A DNA stretch of 64,000 nt, from positions 31,879 through 95,878 of the forward strand of contig CANMFQ010000018.1 in NCBI GenBank assembly GCA_947497145.1, given 5' to 3'. The number at the start of each line of letters is the position of its first letter. Positions within the stretch are counted from its first letter, which is position 1. Shown here one piece after another: positions 48,381-57,830 of the stretch. The notes below the pieces were generated by a model. That model worked only from the letters and a program-made list of their open reading frames with translations, was not told the origin of the DNA and did no database searches. Position numbers and translations under genes: made by a program. The stretch comes from an uncultured Flavobacteriaceae bacterium (GTDB lineage: Bacteria > Bacteroidota > Bacteroidia > Flavobacteriales > Flavobacteriaceae).

Positions 48381-49037
48381 TTATAAAATGTGTATTTGAG
48401 AAAAAGAAGCAATATAATGGTGTGGCAGATAAAGGGGGTCTACATATGTATGAGCATTAGAATGAATATTAAGACCACTATCCATAAGGGCAATTGTTTT
48501 CCACCCTAGTCTTTTTGGAGTGATAAAGTCTTTTTTGTAATTGTCTGCAATATAATAATACTCACTATTCGGAAAATTACTTAGAAAAGATATGTAATTC
48601 TTTTCATTCGGTTTTTCAGTACCTATTTCTTCAGAAATTACAATATGGTCTAGGTATTGTGAAATTTGTAAAGCTTCAATTTTTCGCATTTGGGTAGCTT
48701 TTCTACCATCGGTAATAATCCCGATTTTTCCCTTGTTGGCTTTAATTTTTTTAAAGGTGTCTGTAACCCCTTCAAAAGGAGTGATGTTGGGCTTGTGGTT
48801 ACGATATTTTAGTATAAGCTCGCTTTTTTCAATGTTGTATGTATTTGAAATAAATTCAAAAACATCAAATTTATTTCTATATAGCGAAAATAATCGTGTG
48901 TATAATTGTTCCCAGTTTTGCGGTTCTAGTTCTTTTGAGAGGGTAATATATGCCGATTTTAGGTAGTCAATTTCATTATATAATGTATCGTCTAAATCAA
49001 AAACAATTACGGAATTCTCGTTAACCTTTATATTCAT
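48381..49037 (-). CDS. HAD-family hydrolase in the polysaccharide operon
   Basis: A 218-aa HAD phosphatase. Motif I VIVFDLDDTLYN (nucleophile Asp14, acid/base Asp16), motif II IGIITDGRKATQ, motif III EEIGTEKPNEKNY and motif IV YYYIADNYKKDF are all present. A helical C1 cap lies between. Its ATG overlaps the upstream ATP-grasp gene by 17 bp, so it is the last gene of the operon. It probably dephosphorylates a sugar or amino-acid precursor for the glycan, but the substrate is unknown. Confidence 0.88.
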   Translation of the reverse strand: MNIKVNENSVIVFDLDDTLYNEIDYLKSAYITLSKELEPQNWEQLYTRLFSLYRNKFDVFEFISNTYNIEKSELILKYRNHKPNITPFEGVTDTFKKIKANKGKIGIITDGRKATQMRKIEALQISQYLDHIVISEEIGTEKPNEKNYISFLSNFPNSEYYYIADNYKKDFITPKRLGWKTIALMDSGLNIHSNAHTYVDPLYLPHHYIASFSQIHIL

Positions 49038-49989
49038 GTACTAAAATTTCATCATCATATCGTATCATCAACAACTTATCTTCCCAGCAATCAAATTTGT
49101 CATCAATCTCTTCTCCCAGTAAATATTCGGCTATAATCCATTTTGGAAAATTGGCCCCTGCCAGATAGGATAGGGGATAACCGCCACCAAACCTTGAATT
49201 AATTTCAATGCCATAAATCTTAGCTTCTGATTTATGTTTAAAAAACTGCGCTGTTAAGCAGCCTATGGCTCCTTCAATGCGACCAAGGTTTTTTCTTATA
49301 TAACTAACTAATTCATTATTTGCCGTTACTGCTTTATTCACCTCACCGTCTCTTACGGTAATCCTTTTTCTAGGTACAACGCATTTTAACTGATGGTCTT
49401 TATTGTAATAGAGATCACAAGTAAACTCTTCGTAATCATTGTGGTCTAAATACTCAAGAAACATTAACTTTTCATTTGAAAAGTGATAATCGGTAAGATC
49501 TTCCTTCTTTTTAATAAGAAAAGTGTCTACGCTTCTGCTGCCATCAATAGGTTTAATGAAAAGAGGTAAACTGTAATTGTCTTTATCGTATTCCTTAGCT
49601 GTAGCAACATTGTGAGTGGCGAAAAAGTCATGAATTACTCTTTTATCTCTACACTTTTCAATAAAAGATACCGATGCTATAATGGGTGTTATATTGTTCG
49701 CTTCAAGTTTTTCTTTATTCTCAGCGAGTAATAACAGCTCGGTGTCTATAGTGGGTATGATAAGTGTTATTTGACGTTCTACACATTTTTTTATCAAGAT
49801 ATCGATATAGTCTTTTTTGTCTAGTCTTGGTACCTCAAAATAGTCAGCAGCAGCGTGACATGCTGCAGATAGCATAGGGTTTGCATCAGCCGCATACACT
49901 TTTGCCTTTGGTGAAATGCTTTTCAGTTCTTTTTGAAAAGCTCTTACCAAAGAAACGCGTCTTCCTGCTGATGTGATTAAAATATTCAT
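49021..49989 (-). CDS. ATP-grasp (carbamoyl-phosphate-synthase-like) ligase
   Basis: A 322-aa ATP-grasp protein. The N-terminal Rossmann-like domain starts MNILITSAGRRVSLVRAFQK with AADANPMLSAACHAAADYFE. The central lid and grasp residues are visible in PLFIKPIDGSRSVDTFLIKK. The metal-binding end GIEINSRFGGGYPLSYLAG (Glu and Asn for Mg) lies at about residues 258-276. Such enzymes in surface-glycan clusters are thought to form amide links between sugars and amino acids. It overlaps the GT2 gene by 4 bp and the HAD gene by 17 bp, indicating tight translational coupling. Confidence 0.87.
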   Translation of the reverse strand: MNILITSAGRRVSLVRAFQKELKSISPKAKVYAADANPMLSAACHAAADYFEVPRLDKKDYIDILIKKCVERQITLIIPTIDTELLLLAENKEKLEANNITPIIASVSFIEKCRDKRVIHDFFATHNVATAKEYDKDNYSLPLFIKPIDGSRSVDTFLIKKKEDLTDYHFSNEKLMFLEYLDHNDYEEFTCDLYYNKDHQLKCVVPRKRITVRDGEVNKAVTANNELVSYIRKNLGRIEGAIGCLTAQFFKHKSEAKIYGIEINSRFGGGYPLSYLAGANFPKWIIAEYLLGEEIDDKFDCWEDKLLMIRYDDEILVHEYKG

Positions 49990-51005
49990 TTGACAAATTT
50001 ATAAAATGTTCTAAAGACTGTGATAAAAGGTTTAATTAAATATTTTCGATTAAATATAAATACTAAAATTGAGTAGGTAATTCCATGATAATCTTCACCA
50101 AGAAATTTTTTGAGGGGATAGGCATCAATTTCTTCAAACCCTTTTAGCATTTTAGGAATTCGATCAATTGAGATGTCTGATTTCATTAAACGTACCATTA
50201 AGAAAAACACAAAAGACTGTTGTCTCGTTTTTAACCTTTTAATGCATCTAGCACTGTTTTTGTGGTCTTTAGATACGGTAGATATTAGCTCTGAGTATGC
50301 ATAGGCTGCATTAGCATTATCAAAAATCACTTTGTTGTAATGTTCTGGGGTTTTATTTCTCATGGCTGAGGTCGGTAGAATTCGATACCGATGAATATCG
50401 TAATCTACATGAGCCATCCGTTGAGCTTTAATAAACAACTGAGATGTTAAAATTGCATCTTCCATCCATTTACCTTCAATAAAGCGAATACCAGCAGCGA
50501 CCATAAACTCACGTTTAATAAAATACCGCCATACTTCATTAAGATGTTTTTTGTTGGCTATGTAACTGATGCCGTCTTGTATCTCTAATTGCTTAATATC
50601 ACGCTCAATATTCGTTGAGTTGGGAACATGTTTATTTATTACCGACATGCTTTGAAAAGTTAGAATATCAAGATCGTTACTTTCCATTAAATTTAAAATG
50701 GTGGTAATGGTTTCTTTTGCTAAATAATCATCAGGATCTAAAAAATATACATATTTCCCTTTGGCAACATCAAAACCAGAATTACGTGCTGCACCAACAC
50801 CTGCGTTTTTTTTATCCAAAACAATCATGTTTGAATGTTTTGCGGCATAGTAGTTGGCAACTTTTAATGTACCGTCTTTAGATTCATCATTTACAATAAT
50901 TACCTCATATTGGGTCAGATGCAGATTTTGATGTAATAAACTGTCTAAGCACTCTGGCAGATAGCGCTCCATATTAAAACAGGGAATGATGATACTTAAT
51001 AGCAT
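49986..51005 (-). CDS. Glycosyltransferase family 2
   Basis: A 339-aa GT-A enzyme. It has LLSIIIPCFNMERYLPECLD at the N-terminus, VIIVNDESKDGT, the metal-binding DxD-like YFLDPDDYLAKET (about residues 90-102), and an acceptor region WRYFIKREFMV and GKWMEDAILTSQLF (ED acid motif). It transfers a nucleotide sugar during repeat-unit assembly on undecaprenyl phosphate. It lies 6 bp downstream of the initiating transferase gene. Confidence 0.93.
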   Translation of the reverse strand: MLLSIIIPCFNMERYLPECLDSLLHQNLHLTQYEVIIVNDESKDGTLKVANYYAAKHSNMIVLDKKNAGVGAARNSGFDVAKGKYVYFLDPDDYLAKETITTILNLMESNDLDILTFQSMSVINKHVPNSTNIERDIKQLEIQDGISYIANKKHLNEVWRYFIKREFMVAAGIRFIEGKWMEDAILTSQLFIKAQRMAHVDYDIHRYRILPTSAMRNKTPEHYNKVIFDNANAAYAYSELISTVSKDHKNSARCIKRLKTRQQSFVFFLMVRLMKSDISIDRIPKMLKGFEEIDAYPLKKFLGEDYHGITYSILVFIFNRKYLIKPFITVFRTFYKFVK

Positions 51006-51011
51006 AGGTTC

Positions 51012-51614
51012 TTAATTACCTGTGAATTTGTCCATAGTAACACTAGTGCTTGACGATATATCAGCCCTTTTTAACACTTTTAGTAATGTTAGCCAAAAGA
51101 TTTTAATATCCAACATGAATGAATAATTTTCAACATACCACACATCATATTCAAATTTTTTTTGCCATGAGATGGCATTTCTTCCATTTACCTGCGCCCA
51201 ACCTGTAATTCCGGGTCTGATTTGATGTCTTTTCTTTTGTTCAGGTGAATATAGGTCTAAATAAGAAACCAGTAGCGGTCTTGGTCCAATTAAACTCATA
51301 TCACCTTTTAATACATTTAAAAGTTGCGGAATTTCATCTAAAGATGTTTTACGAACAAACTGTCCAACTTTAGTAATGCGGTGTTCATCTGACAATAGTT
51401 TCCCATCTGCTCCTTTTTTATCGTTCATCGATTTGAATTTGATAATTTTAAATACCTTTTCATTCTTACCAGGGCGCTTTTGAAAAAAGAACGCTTTGCC
51501 ATTATTGGCGATACTCAGTAAGATGAAAACAATTAAAAATAGGGGGCTTAATACTGTCAGAATACAAAAAGAAAGAACAATGTCTATTATTCTTTTAAAA
51601 AGTATCTTGTACAT
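51012..51614 (-). CDS. Undecaprenyl-phosphate sugar-1-phosphate transferase (initiating, PglC-like)
   Basis: A 200-aa monotopic phosphoglycosyltransferase. It has one N-terminal membrane helix ([20 protein letters not shown]) and the catalytic core [39 protein letters not shown] (catalytic Asp-Glu), [16 protein letters not shown] and [15 protein letters not shown]. It starts surface-polysaccharide synthesis by loading the first sugar-phosphate on the lipid carrier. The short form lacks the extra membrane domain of WcaJ. Confidence 0.94.
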   Translation of the reverse strand: MYKILFKRIIDIVLSFCILTVLSPLFLIVFILLSIANNGKAFFFQKRPGKNEKVFKIIKFKSMNDKKGADGKLLSDEHRITKVGQFVRKTSLDEIPQLLNVLKGDMSLIGPRPLLVSYLDLYSPEQKKRHQIRPGITGWAQVNGRNAISWQKKFEYDVWYVENYSFMLDIKIFWLTLLKVLKRADISSSTSVTMDKFTGN

Positions 51615-51750
51615 CTAGTTGGTTTGGTAAAATTAAAATAAAATTAAAATTAATACATAGGGATAACTTAATAAGCATCTTATAGATTAATGGCAGTTAT
51701 TTTAGGTCAAAAAGATTTTTCGTAATCATCAGTTTGTCCAAAATACAATG

Positions 51751-52914
51751 TCATAGAGAATTGTATTCTTGTAATATTTTTTTCCATATTGAAAGTCTAT
51801 CGTATTTTGTGGCAATCAATTCGCGTATTTCATTTTTATTTAATTTTACCGCATCACCTTTATTTGAATAAAAATGATGCATTGCACTATAAAGCTCGTT
51901 TGTGTTTTTAGTTTGAATAATGTGTCCATTTTTACCATGCGTAATTATTTCATTACATCCATTGATATCAGTAACAATACTGGGAATGCCCATTCCACCA
52001 GCTTCCAATACTACATTAGGAAAACCTTCTCGATAACTGGGAAAGGTGAGTACATTTGCGATACTAAAATACGGTCTTACATCGGTTTGTCTTCCTACCG
52101 ATATAATATTAGGATTTTTAGATATAATCTCATCAGTTTCTGGGCTTAGCGGATCTAAATCGTTTTCCCTACTGCCAACTAAAATTAATTTTGTATCCGA
52201 AAATTTTAAAGAGATTTTATTAAATGCTTCAATTAATTCATTAATACCTTTGTCTTTTACTAATCTTCCAACAAAGAGAAAAATATAGTCAGTTTTATTT
52301 ATTCCTAAAGATTCTTTTAATTTATTTGCTTGGTCTTCATCATAGAGATTGGGGTCAAAAACCTTTAAGTCAATACCATTGGAACTACCATTGCCAATTA
52401 CTTTTAGTTTCTTTTCTGAGGTGAAATTGCTGTCTAAGATAATTTTTTTTAGTCCATTAGAGTTTGGGTATATTTTGGAGGCAAAGCGATACGTAAATTT
52501 TTCTACGGTATCTAGTACCAACCTTTTAAAACCTCTAGCTTCTAGCAGTGGTAGGCCGGCAATCGTGTGCAGGCGGTGAGGCACTTTGGCTGTATATGCA
52601 GCCAACATACCCAATGTACCTGCTTTTGGTGTGTGAGTATGAACTATAAACGGTTTTTCTTTCTTGAAAATTCGATATAGTTTGAAAGCGGCTTTTAAGT
52701 CCTTCCATAAGGTTATTTTTCGTGTCATTTCAACGGGTAAGGCTCTTATGTTTTCTTTAGAACTAAACTTTTTTAATTCATCTCCATTAGGAGAGGAAAT
52801 AGCTATTACATCATAGTGTTTGGTCATGTAGGTTAACTGCCCTCTAAGAAGACCATTTAAAGAGCCAGGGATTGTTGTAATTCGAATTATTTTTTGTCTT
52901 TTTTCTTTTTTCAT
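51751..52914 (-). CDS. Glycosyltransferase family 4
   Basis: A 387-aa GT-B enzyme. IRITTIPGSLNGLLRGQLTY is the N-terminal acceptor domain, and FIVHTHTPKAGTLGMLAAYT and FLFVGRLVKDKGINELIEAF mark the domain linker and donor domain. The nucleotide-sugar site FPSYREGFPNVVLEAGGMGI (E-x7-E) lies at about residues 295-314. It is the first gene of the minus-strand polysaccharide operon, separated from the sugar transferase by a 136-bp gap that may hold an internal promoter. Confidence 0.93.
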   Translation of the reverse strand: MKKEKRQKIIRITTIPGSLNGLLRGQLTYMTKHYDVIAISSPNGDELKKFSSKENIRALPVEMTRKITLWKDLKAAFKLYRIFKKEKPFIVHTHTPKAGTLGMLAAYTAKVPHRLHTIAGLPLLEARGFKRLVLDTVEKFTYRFASKIYPNSNGLKKIILDSNFTSEKKLKVIGNGSSNGIDLKVFDPNLYDEDQANKLKESLGINKTDYIFLFVGRLVKDKGINELIEAFNKISLKFSDTKLILVGSRENDLDPLSPETDEIISKNPNIISVGRQTDVRPYFSIANVLTFPSYREGFPNVVLEAGGMGIPSIVTDINGCNEIITHGKNGHIIQTKNTNELYSAMHHFYSNKGDAVKLNKNEIRELIATKYDRLSIWKKILQEYNSL

Positions 52915-53741
52915 TGAAAATTATTAGAAAGGGTTGCAATTTACACTTTTTTATTTTTTACTTGCCTAATCATTTTTGTTTATAACAAGGTATAGTCGTC
53001 TTGATAAGTAGTCAAAATCATCCGCATTAATGTAATTGACTTTGGTTTATAAGAACCCTTAGTTTTAATCTAACGTTAAAAAAGAGGGAAATAGAAAGAT
53101 TATACCTTGATTGATGGTTTTATGTTGTTTGTAAGAAACGTTGAAGGGGTTGATTTAGTATTTAAGGGGTAATAATTAGAAATGGTGGTATTTAGTTCTG
53201 AAACAGGTGTTGGGATGCTGAGTACATTAGTTTTATCATGAAAGTTGTTGGGAAGAACAGTGTTGATAGGTGTTTTGGCGTTAACTTTTATTGGATATAT
53301 TAATGAATAAAATCGTTAAAAGTATTTGAAATATTATTACCTGTAGAAGAACAATTGTTATCTGGTTAGATAATCAAACTTTTGACATAGTATTATTGTT
53401 TTTAATTGGGTTAAAAATTCATCGTAATTGAGTTCGGAGTAGTTTTATTTAGCTAGAATAAATGTCGAATGTAAGTGGATGTGATTTTTTTGTTAAATAA
53501 AGTTGCATTTTGTCGAAAAAAAATGCTTTGTAACGAATAGTTCTAAATGAATAACTAATTTTACGAATTGCTTAATTTTGGTTTTATTTTTTATTGCTAT
53601 CAAAGTAATCATTTATTTGAAGGTTTTATAGAAAGAATAGCCAAAGTTGACCAAAAAAGTACGGATACCAAGTTACTGCCCAATCATAAAAAGAAAAAGA
53701 TACCTATTCAAGTAAACCTAAAAAGGTAATATATTATATTT
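52915..53741. other. Long AT-rich divergent intergenic region
   Basis: 827 bp between the polysaccharide operon and the PKD lipoprotein gene, with no supportable ORF or RNA. It must hold both divergent promoters. The string ATTTTGTCGA at 53507-53516 recurs at nearly the same distance (about 220 bp) before the paralogous gene at 59940. Confidence 0.5.
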
Positions 53742-56700
53742 ATGAAAATTTACTCGGCCAAAGTCTCATTTGGATTGTTTTATTCTCTTATGATCGCAAT
53801 TTTTATTTTTATTTCTTGTACTAAGGATAGTGATTTGTTAAAGGAAGCTATAATAGATGATTCCATTACTACAGTGGAAAATACTGAAGCAGAGGAAGAA
53901 GAAGCAGGGGAAGAAGAAGTAGAGGAGGAAGAAGAAGCAGAGGAAGAAGAAGCAGAGGAAGAAAATGCTACGGACGAATCTATTGATGAAGTTGGTACAG
54001 ATAATTTTGAAAATAGAATTACGAGCTTCCCTGCTAGTAATGACGCACATTTTCAAAGCGGTAAAGGATATAATCAAAAAATTATACGACTAGAAGAAGG
54101 TTATAGAACTAGCTATTTAATGTTTGATTTGAGTGCGATAGATTCAATTGGCGGTCAAATTATGGAGGTAAGTTTACAGTTTACTGTTGTTGCTGACGAC
54201 GGTAATGGAAAGATAAAAGTGTTTAGTGGAATTTCTAGTGATTGGACAGAGAGTGATTTAAATGAAAACACCTTACCAGAGATTGAATCGCTGTTAGGGT
54301 CTGTTACAAAAGAGTATGACCTTAATGCTACTGAAACAATAGAACTTGATGCAAATCTGGTTATTCCGAAACAGAAAACCTTAATTTTGATACATGAAAA
54401 TGGTGATGATCTGGCGTTTGCCTCTAAAGAACATAAGAATAAGATAGGGCCTAAATTGATTGTAACATACAAAGCTCCTGTAGATTCTGCGGAAATAATC
54501 CCTAAGGTTGATGAACAAGCAGGACAGGAAGAGTTAGGACAAGAAGAGGGATCTGGCCAAGAAGAAGGATCTGGACAAGAAGAGGGACCTGGAGAAGAAG
54601 AGGGACCTGGAGAAGAAGAGGAATCTGGAGAAGAAGAAGGATCTGGAGAAGAAGAGGGATCTGGACAAGAAGAAGGATCTGGACAAGAAGAGGGATCTGG
54701 ACAAGAAGAGGGATCTGGACAAGAAGAGGGGGGGGTATCAAACGAGGCACCTATAGCAATAGCTGATGGTTCACCAACGAGAGGAACGATTCCATTGGAA
54801 GTTTCTTTTGTAGGTAGTAATTCATCGGATGACAAAGGTATTGCTAGTTACAAGTGGAATTTTAAAGATGGAGCTATTTCTACTCAGGTTAACCCAAGAC
54901 ATACCTTTACCAAAGTAGGGGTGTATAATGTAGTTTTAAGTATAGAAGATGAGTCGGGGTTGGCAGATACAGATATTTTAAAAATTACTGTAGTTGAAGA
55001 GGAAAATGAAGCTCCAAATGCTATTGTTAGTTCAGATAAAACAACAGGAGAGGCACCTCTTGAGGTAAGCTTTAAAGGTAGTGATTCTAACGACGATCAT
55101 GGAATAATAAGTTATTTGTGGGATTTTAAAGATGGAGAAACTTCTAATACCGAAAATCCAAGTCATACTTTTGAAGATGTAGGGGTTTATAATGTTCAAT
55201 TGACGGTTAAAGATGAGAACGAACTTACGAGTACAAAATCTATTACAATTACAGTAATTGAGCCAGAAAATGAGGCGCCTATAGCAATAGCTGATGGTAC
55301 GCCAACCACAGGAACCATGCCTTTGGAAGTGTCTTTTTCGGGTAGTAATTCATCTGATGACAAAGGTGTTACTGGGTATAGTTGGAATTTTAAAGATGGA
55401 GCTAGTTCTACTCAGGCTAATCCAAAACATACGTTTACAGAGGTAGGGGTTTATACTGTAGTTTTAACTGTAGAAGATGAATCAGGATTAACAGATGCAG
55501 ATACTGTTGAAATCAATGTTGTTGAAGAAGAAAATAAAGCACCAAATGCTATTGTAAGTTCAGATGTAACAACAGGAGAAGTTCCTCTTCAGGTAAACTT
55601 TAAAGGCAGTGATTCTAATGACGACCATGGGATAATAAGTTATTTATGGGATTTTAAAGATGGTGAAACTTCTAATACCGAAAATCCAAGTCATACTTTT
55701 GAAGATGTGGGGGTTTATAATGTTCAATTGACCGTCAAGGATGAGAATGAGCTTACAAGTACAAAATCTATTACAATTACAGTTGTTGAACCTGAAAATG
55801 AGGCTCCATTGGCTAAAGTTGTGGCAAACAAAACATCTGGTGAAGTTCCTTTGGTTGTTCGTTTTAAAGGAGATGCATCTACTGATGATAAAGAAATTAC
55901 AAATTATTCTTGGGATTTTGATGATGGGGAAACAAGTACTGAGACTAACCCTTCTCATACGTTTACTGAGGTAGGTACTTATGAAGTGGAACTTACCGTT
56001 ACAGATGCTGAGGATCTTTCTGATAAAAAAGAGATTACAATTATAGTTTCTGAGCCCGAAAATGAAGCGCCAATAGCACATGTTTCAGTGGATAAGACAT
56101 CAGGTGAAGTACCATTAACTGTCCGTTTTGTAGGTGATAATTCTACTGATGATAAAGAGATTTCGAGTTATAGATGGAATTTTGATGATGGTGCAACAAG
56201 TTCTTCAGCTAACGCTTCACACACTTTTGAACAAGTAGGCACCTACAGTGTAGAGCTAACGGTGTTAGATGAAAAAGGTCTTTCTAGCACGAAGGCAATC
56301 ACAATTACTGTCAGTGCTCCTACTAATGAAGCTCCAGTAGCTCATGCAACCCAAAATGTTACTTCTGGTGAAGCCCCATTAGAAGTTAGATTTAAAGGTA
56401 ATCTTTCAACTGATGATAATGGTATTGTGTCCTTCGCTTGGGATTTTAAAGATGGTGATACTAGTACTGAGATTAATCCTATTCATATTTTTGAAACACC
56501 AGGGGTGTATCAAATTGAATTAACCGTTACTGATGCGGATGGTGTTACAGATACAGATATAGATACAATCACGGTTGCCGAAGGGAATACAAATCCTGGG
56601 AATAATGGAAATTACCCAGCAAATGCTGTCTTTGCTTCTTCTTATGGATTTAATGCCAATGATGCTACAGAGGCATTTGAAGATGCTATTAATTCAGGAA

Positions 56701-57824
56701 ACTCATACATTGTAATAGATAAACAAAGTACTGATTGGATCATACAACCCACCAAGTTCTTTGATTTAACTAATATGACTATCGTATTTGAAGCAGGGGT
56801 GAAACTTCGCGCAAAATCAGGTGCCTTTCCAACGCAAAGTAGTATTTTGTTCAACCTAGTAAGACCAAGAAATTTGACTATTGAAGGGTACGGGGCAGAG
56901 TTTAAAATGAATAAATCAGAGTACACTAGTGGTGAAGGTAGGCATGCCATGGCTATTAATGGAGGTATAGGGGTTACAATTAAAGGGCTAACCTTTCGAG
57001 ATAGTGGCGGTGATGGAATTTACATTTCAGGATCATCTAGTCTGGGAAGTTATTCTAGGAATATTACTATAGAAGATGTTGTTTCAACCAATAACAGAAG
57101 ACAGGGGATGTCTATCATTAGTGCTCAGGATGTTTGGGTGCGAAATTCAGAGTTTTCAAGATCTAGTGGTACAAGACCCGAAGCAGGAGTAGATTTAGAA
57201 CCTAACAATGCTGAAGAGCGATTGGTAAATATTAATTTTTCTAATTGTAAATTTAGTAATAATAATAGTACTGGATTTGTAGTGGGGCCGGGGAAGCTAA
57301 ACAGCTCCTCCATACCTATAAGTATTAGGGTTATCGATTCAGAATTTAGTAATAATACGGTATCCCCAGAATATTCTAGGGCTATTAGAACAGAAATGCT
57401 GTTAGGGCAAGGTATTCACGATGATCCTGTAAAAGGAAATGTGCAATTTGAAAGAATCACCTTTCGAGGGAGTAAATACCGCATATTGTATGGAAAAACA
57501 GCAGCTGATTCTTATACAGTATCTTTTAAAGATTCCAAGGCATATAATGTAGCAAATTCAGGTACGGGTTCAGTTATAGAGCTACAATACTCGTCGGTAG
57601 AAAATACGTTAGGTGGTTTTCAATTTGGTGATTTTTATTTAGAGTACACGAAAAATGTGCCCTTTATGCAAATTTTAGCGCCAAACACAGCAGGCTTTAT
57701 TGTAAAGGACATTAACGGCAATTTTAGAATTAAAGAACCTTTTGATAATCCTATACGGTATACAGGAGGTTATAACCCTGTAAACAATAGTAATGTAAAT
57801 ATTAACTATCAACATGTGAATTAA
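53742..57824 (+). CDS. Giant surface lipoprotein: CBM96-like module, acidic repeat, seven PKD domains, C-terminal beta-helix
   Basis: A 1,360-aa lipoprotein (SPII signal IAIFIFISC, Cys26). Order: a Glu-rich acidic stretch (about 45-78); a DNRLRE/CBM96-like beta-sandwich (about 85-245, with DAHFQSGKGYNQKIIRLEEG and TSYLMFDLSAID); a Gly-Ser-Gln-Glu hexapeptide repeat (about 260-332); seven PKD domains of about 88 residues (334-945, each with WxFxDG and xHTF); and a right-handed parallel beta-helix (about 955-1360) with DSGGDGIYISGSSS and NNRRQGMSIISAQDVWVRNS. PKD domains act as surface spacers, and beta-helices often bind or cleave acidic polysaccharides, but no catalytic residues can be assigned. 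It lies next to a polysaccharide operon and is paralogous to the genes at 57831 and 59940. Confidence 0.9.
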   Translation: MKIYSAKVSFGLFYSLMIAIFIFISCTKDSDLLKEAIIDDSITTVENTEAEEEEAGEEEVEEEEEAEEEEAEEENATDESIDEVGTDNFENRITSFPASNDAHFQSGKGYNQKIIRLEEGYRTSYLMFDLSAIDSIGGQIMEVSLQFTVVADDGNGKIKVFSGISSDWTESDLNENTLPEIESLLGSVTKEYDLNATETIELDANLVIPKQKTLILIHENGDDLAFASKEHKNKIGPKLIVTYKAPVDSAEIIPKVDEQAGQEELGQEEGSGQEEGSGQEEGPGEEEGPGEEEESGEEEGSGEEEGSGQEEGSGQEEGSGQEEGSGQEEGGVSNEAPIAIADGSPTRGTIPLEVSFVGSNSSDDKGIASYKWNFKDGAISTQVNPRHTFTKVGVYNVVLSIEDESGLADTDILKITVVEEENEAPNAIVSSDKTTGEAPLEVSFKGSDSNDDHGIISYLWDFKDGETSNTENPSHTFEDVGVYNVQLTVKDENELTSTKSITITVIEPENEAPIAIADGTPTTGTMPLEVSFSGSNSSDDKGVTGYSWNFKDGASSTQANPKHTFTEVGVYTVVLTVEDESGLTDADTVEINVVEEENKAPNAIVSSDVTTGEVPLQVNFKGSDSNDDHGIISYLWDFKDGETSNTENPSHTFEDVGVYNVQLTVKDENELTSTKSITITVVEPENEAPLAKVVANKTSGEVPLVVRFKGDASTDDKEITNYSWDFDDGETSTETNPSHTFTEVGTYEVELTVTDAEDLSDKKEITIIVSEPENEAPIAHVSVDKTSGEVPLTVRFVGDNSTDDKEISSYRWNFDDGATSSSANASHTFEQVGTYSVELTVLDEKGLSSTKAITITVSAPTNEAPVAHATQNVTSGEAPLEVRFKGNLSTDDNGIVSFAWDFKDGDTSTEINPIHIFETPGVYQIELTVTDADGVTDTDIDTITVAEGNTNPGNNGNYPANAVFASSYGFNANDATEAFEDAINSGNSYIVIDKQSTDWIIQPTKFFDLTNMTIVFEAGVKLRAKSGAFPTQSSILFNLVRPRNLTIEGYGAEFKMNKSEYTSGEGRHAMAINGGIGVTIKGLTFRDSGGDGIYISGSSSLGSYSRNITIEDVVSTNNRRQGMSIISAQDVWVRNSEFSRSSGTRPEAGVDLEPNNAEERLVNINFSNCKFSNNNSTGFVVGPGKLNSSSIPISIRVIDSEFSNNTVSPEYSRAIRTEMLLGQGIHDDPVKGNVQFERITFRGSKYRILYGKTAADSYTVSFKDSKAYNVANSGTGSVIELQYSSVENTLGGFQFGDFYLEYTKNVPFMQILAPNTAGFIVKDINGNFRIKEPFDNPIRYTGGYNPVNNSNVNINYQHVN
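54533..54733 (+). repeat. 18-bp in-frame tandem repeat (acidic hexapeptide)
   Basis: About eleven or twelve imperfect copies of an 18-bp unit such as GGACAAGAAGAGGGATCT, encoding SGQEEG, PGEEEG and SGEEEG variants. Neighbouring copies are nearly identical at DNA level, so copy number can change by slippage without breaking the frame. Confidence 0.9.
54740..55790 (+). repeat. Tandem duplication of a two-PKD unit
   Basis: PKD1-PKD2 (about 54740-55259) and PKD3-PKD4 (about 55270-55790) are direct repeats. PKD2 and PKD4 share long identical stretches (for example GSDSNDDHGIISYLWDFKDG and HTFEDVGVYNVQLTVKDENE), while PKD5-7 are more divergent. Confidence 0.85.
56610..57822 (+). repeat. Copy 1 of a 1.2-kb direct repeat (beta-helix domain)
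   Basis: The DNA encoding the beta-helix is repeated in the same direction at about 60375-61584 with long identical runs, for example around 57065-57140 against 60845-60920. This indicates recent duplication or gene conversion. Confidence 0.85.
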
Positions 57825-57830
57825 AATTTG

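Noticed and set aside
54155..54835. Long antisense ORFs rich in SSCPDPSSCPDP across the acidic repeat
   Set aside because: They are products of the 18-bp tandem repeat read on the other strand and have no start context or family similarity.
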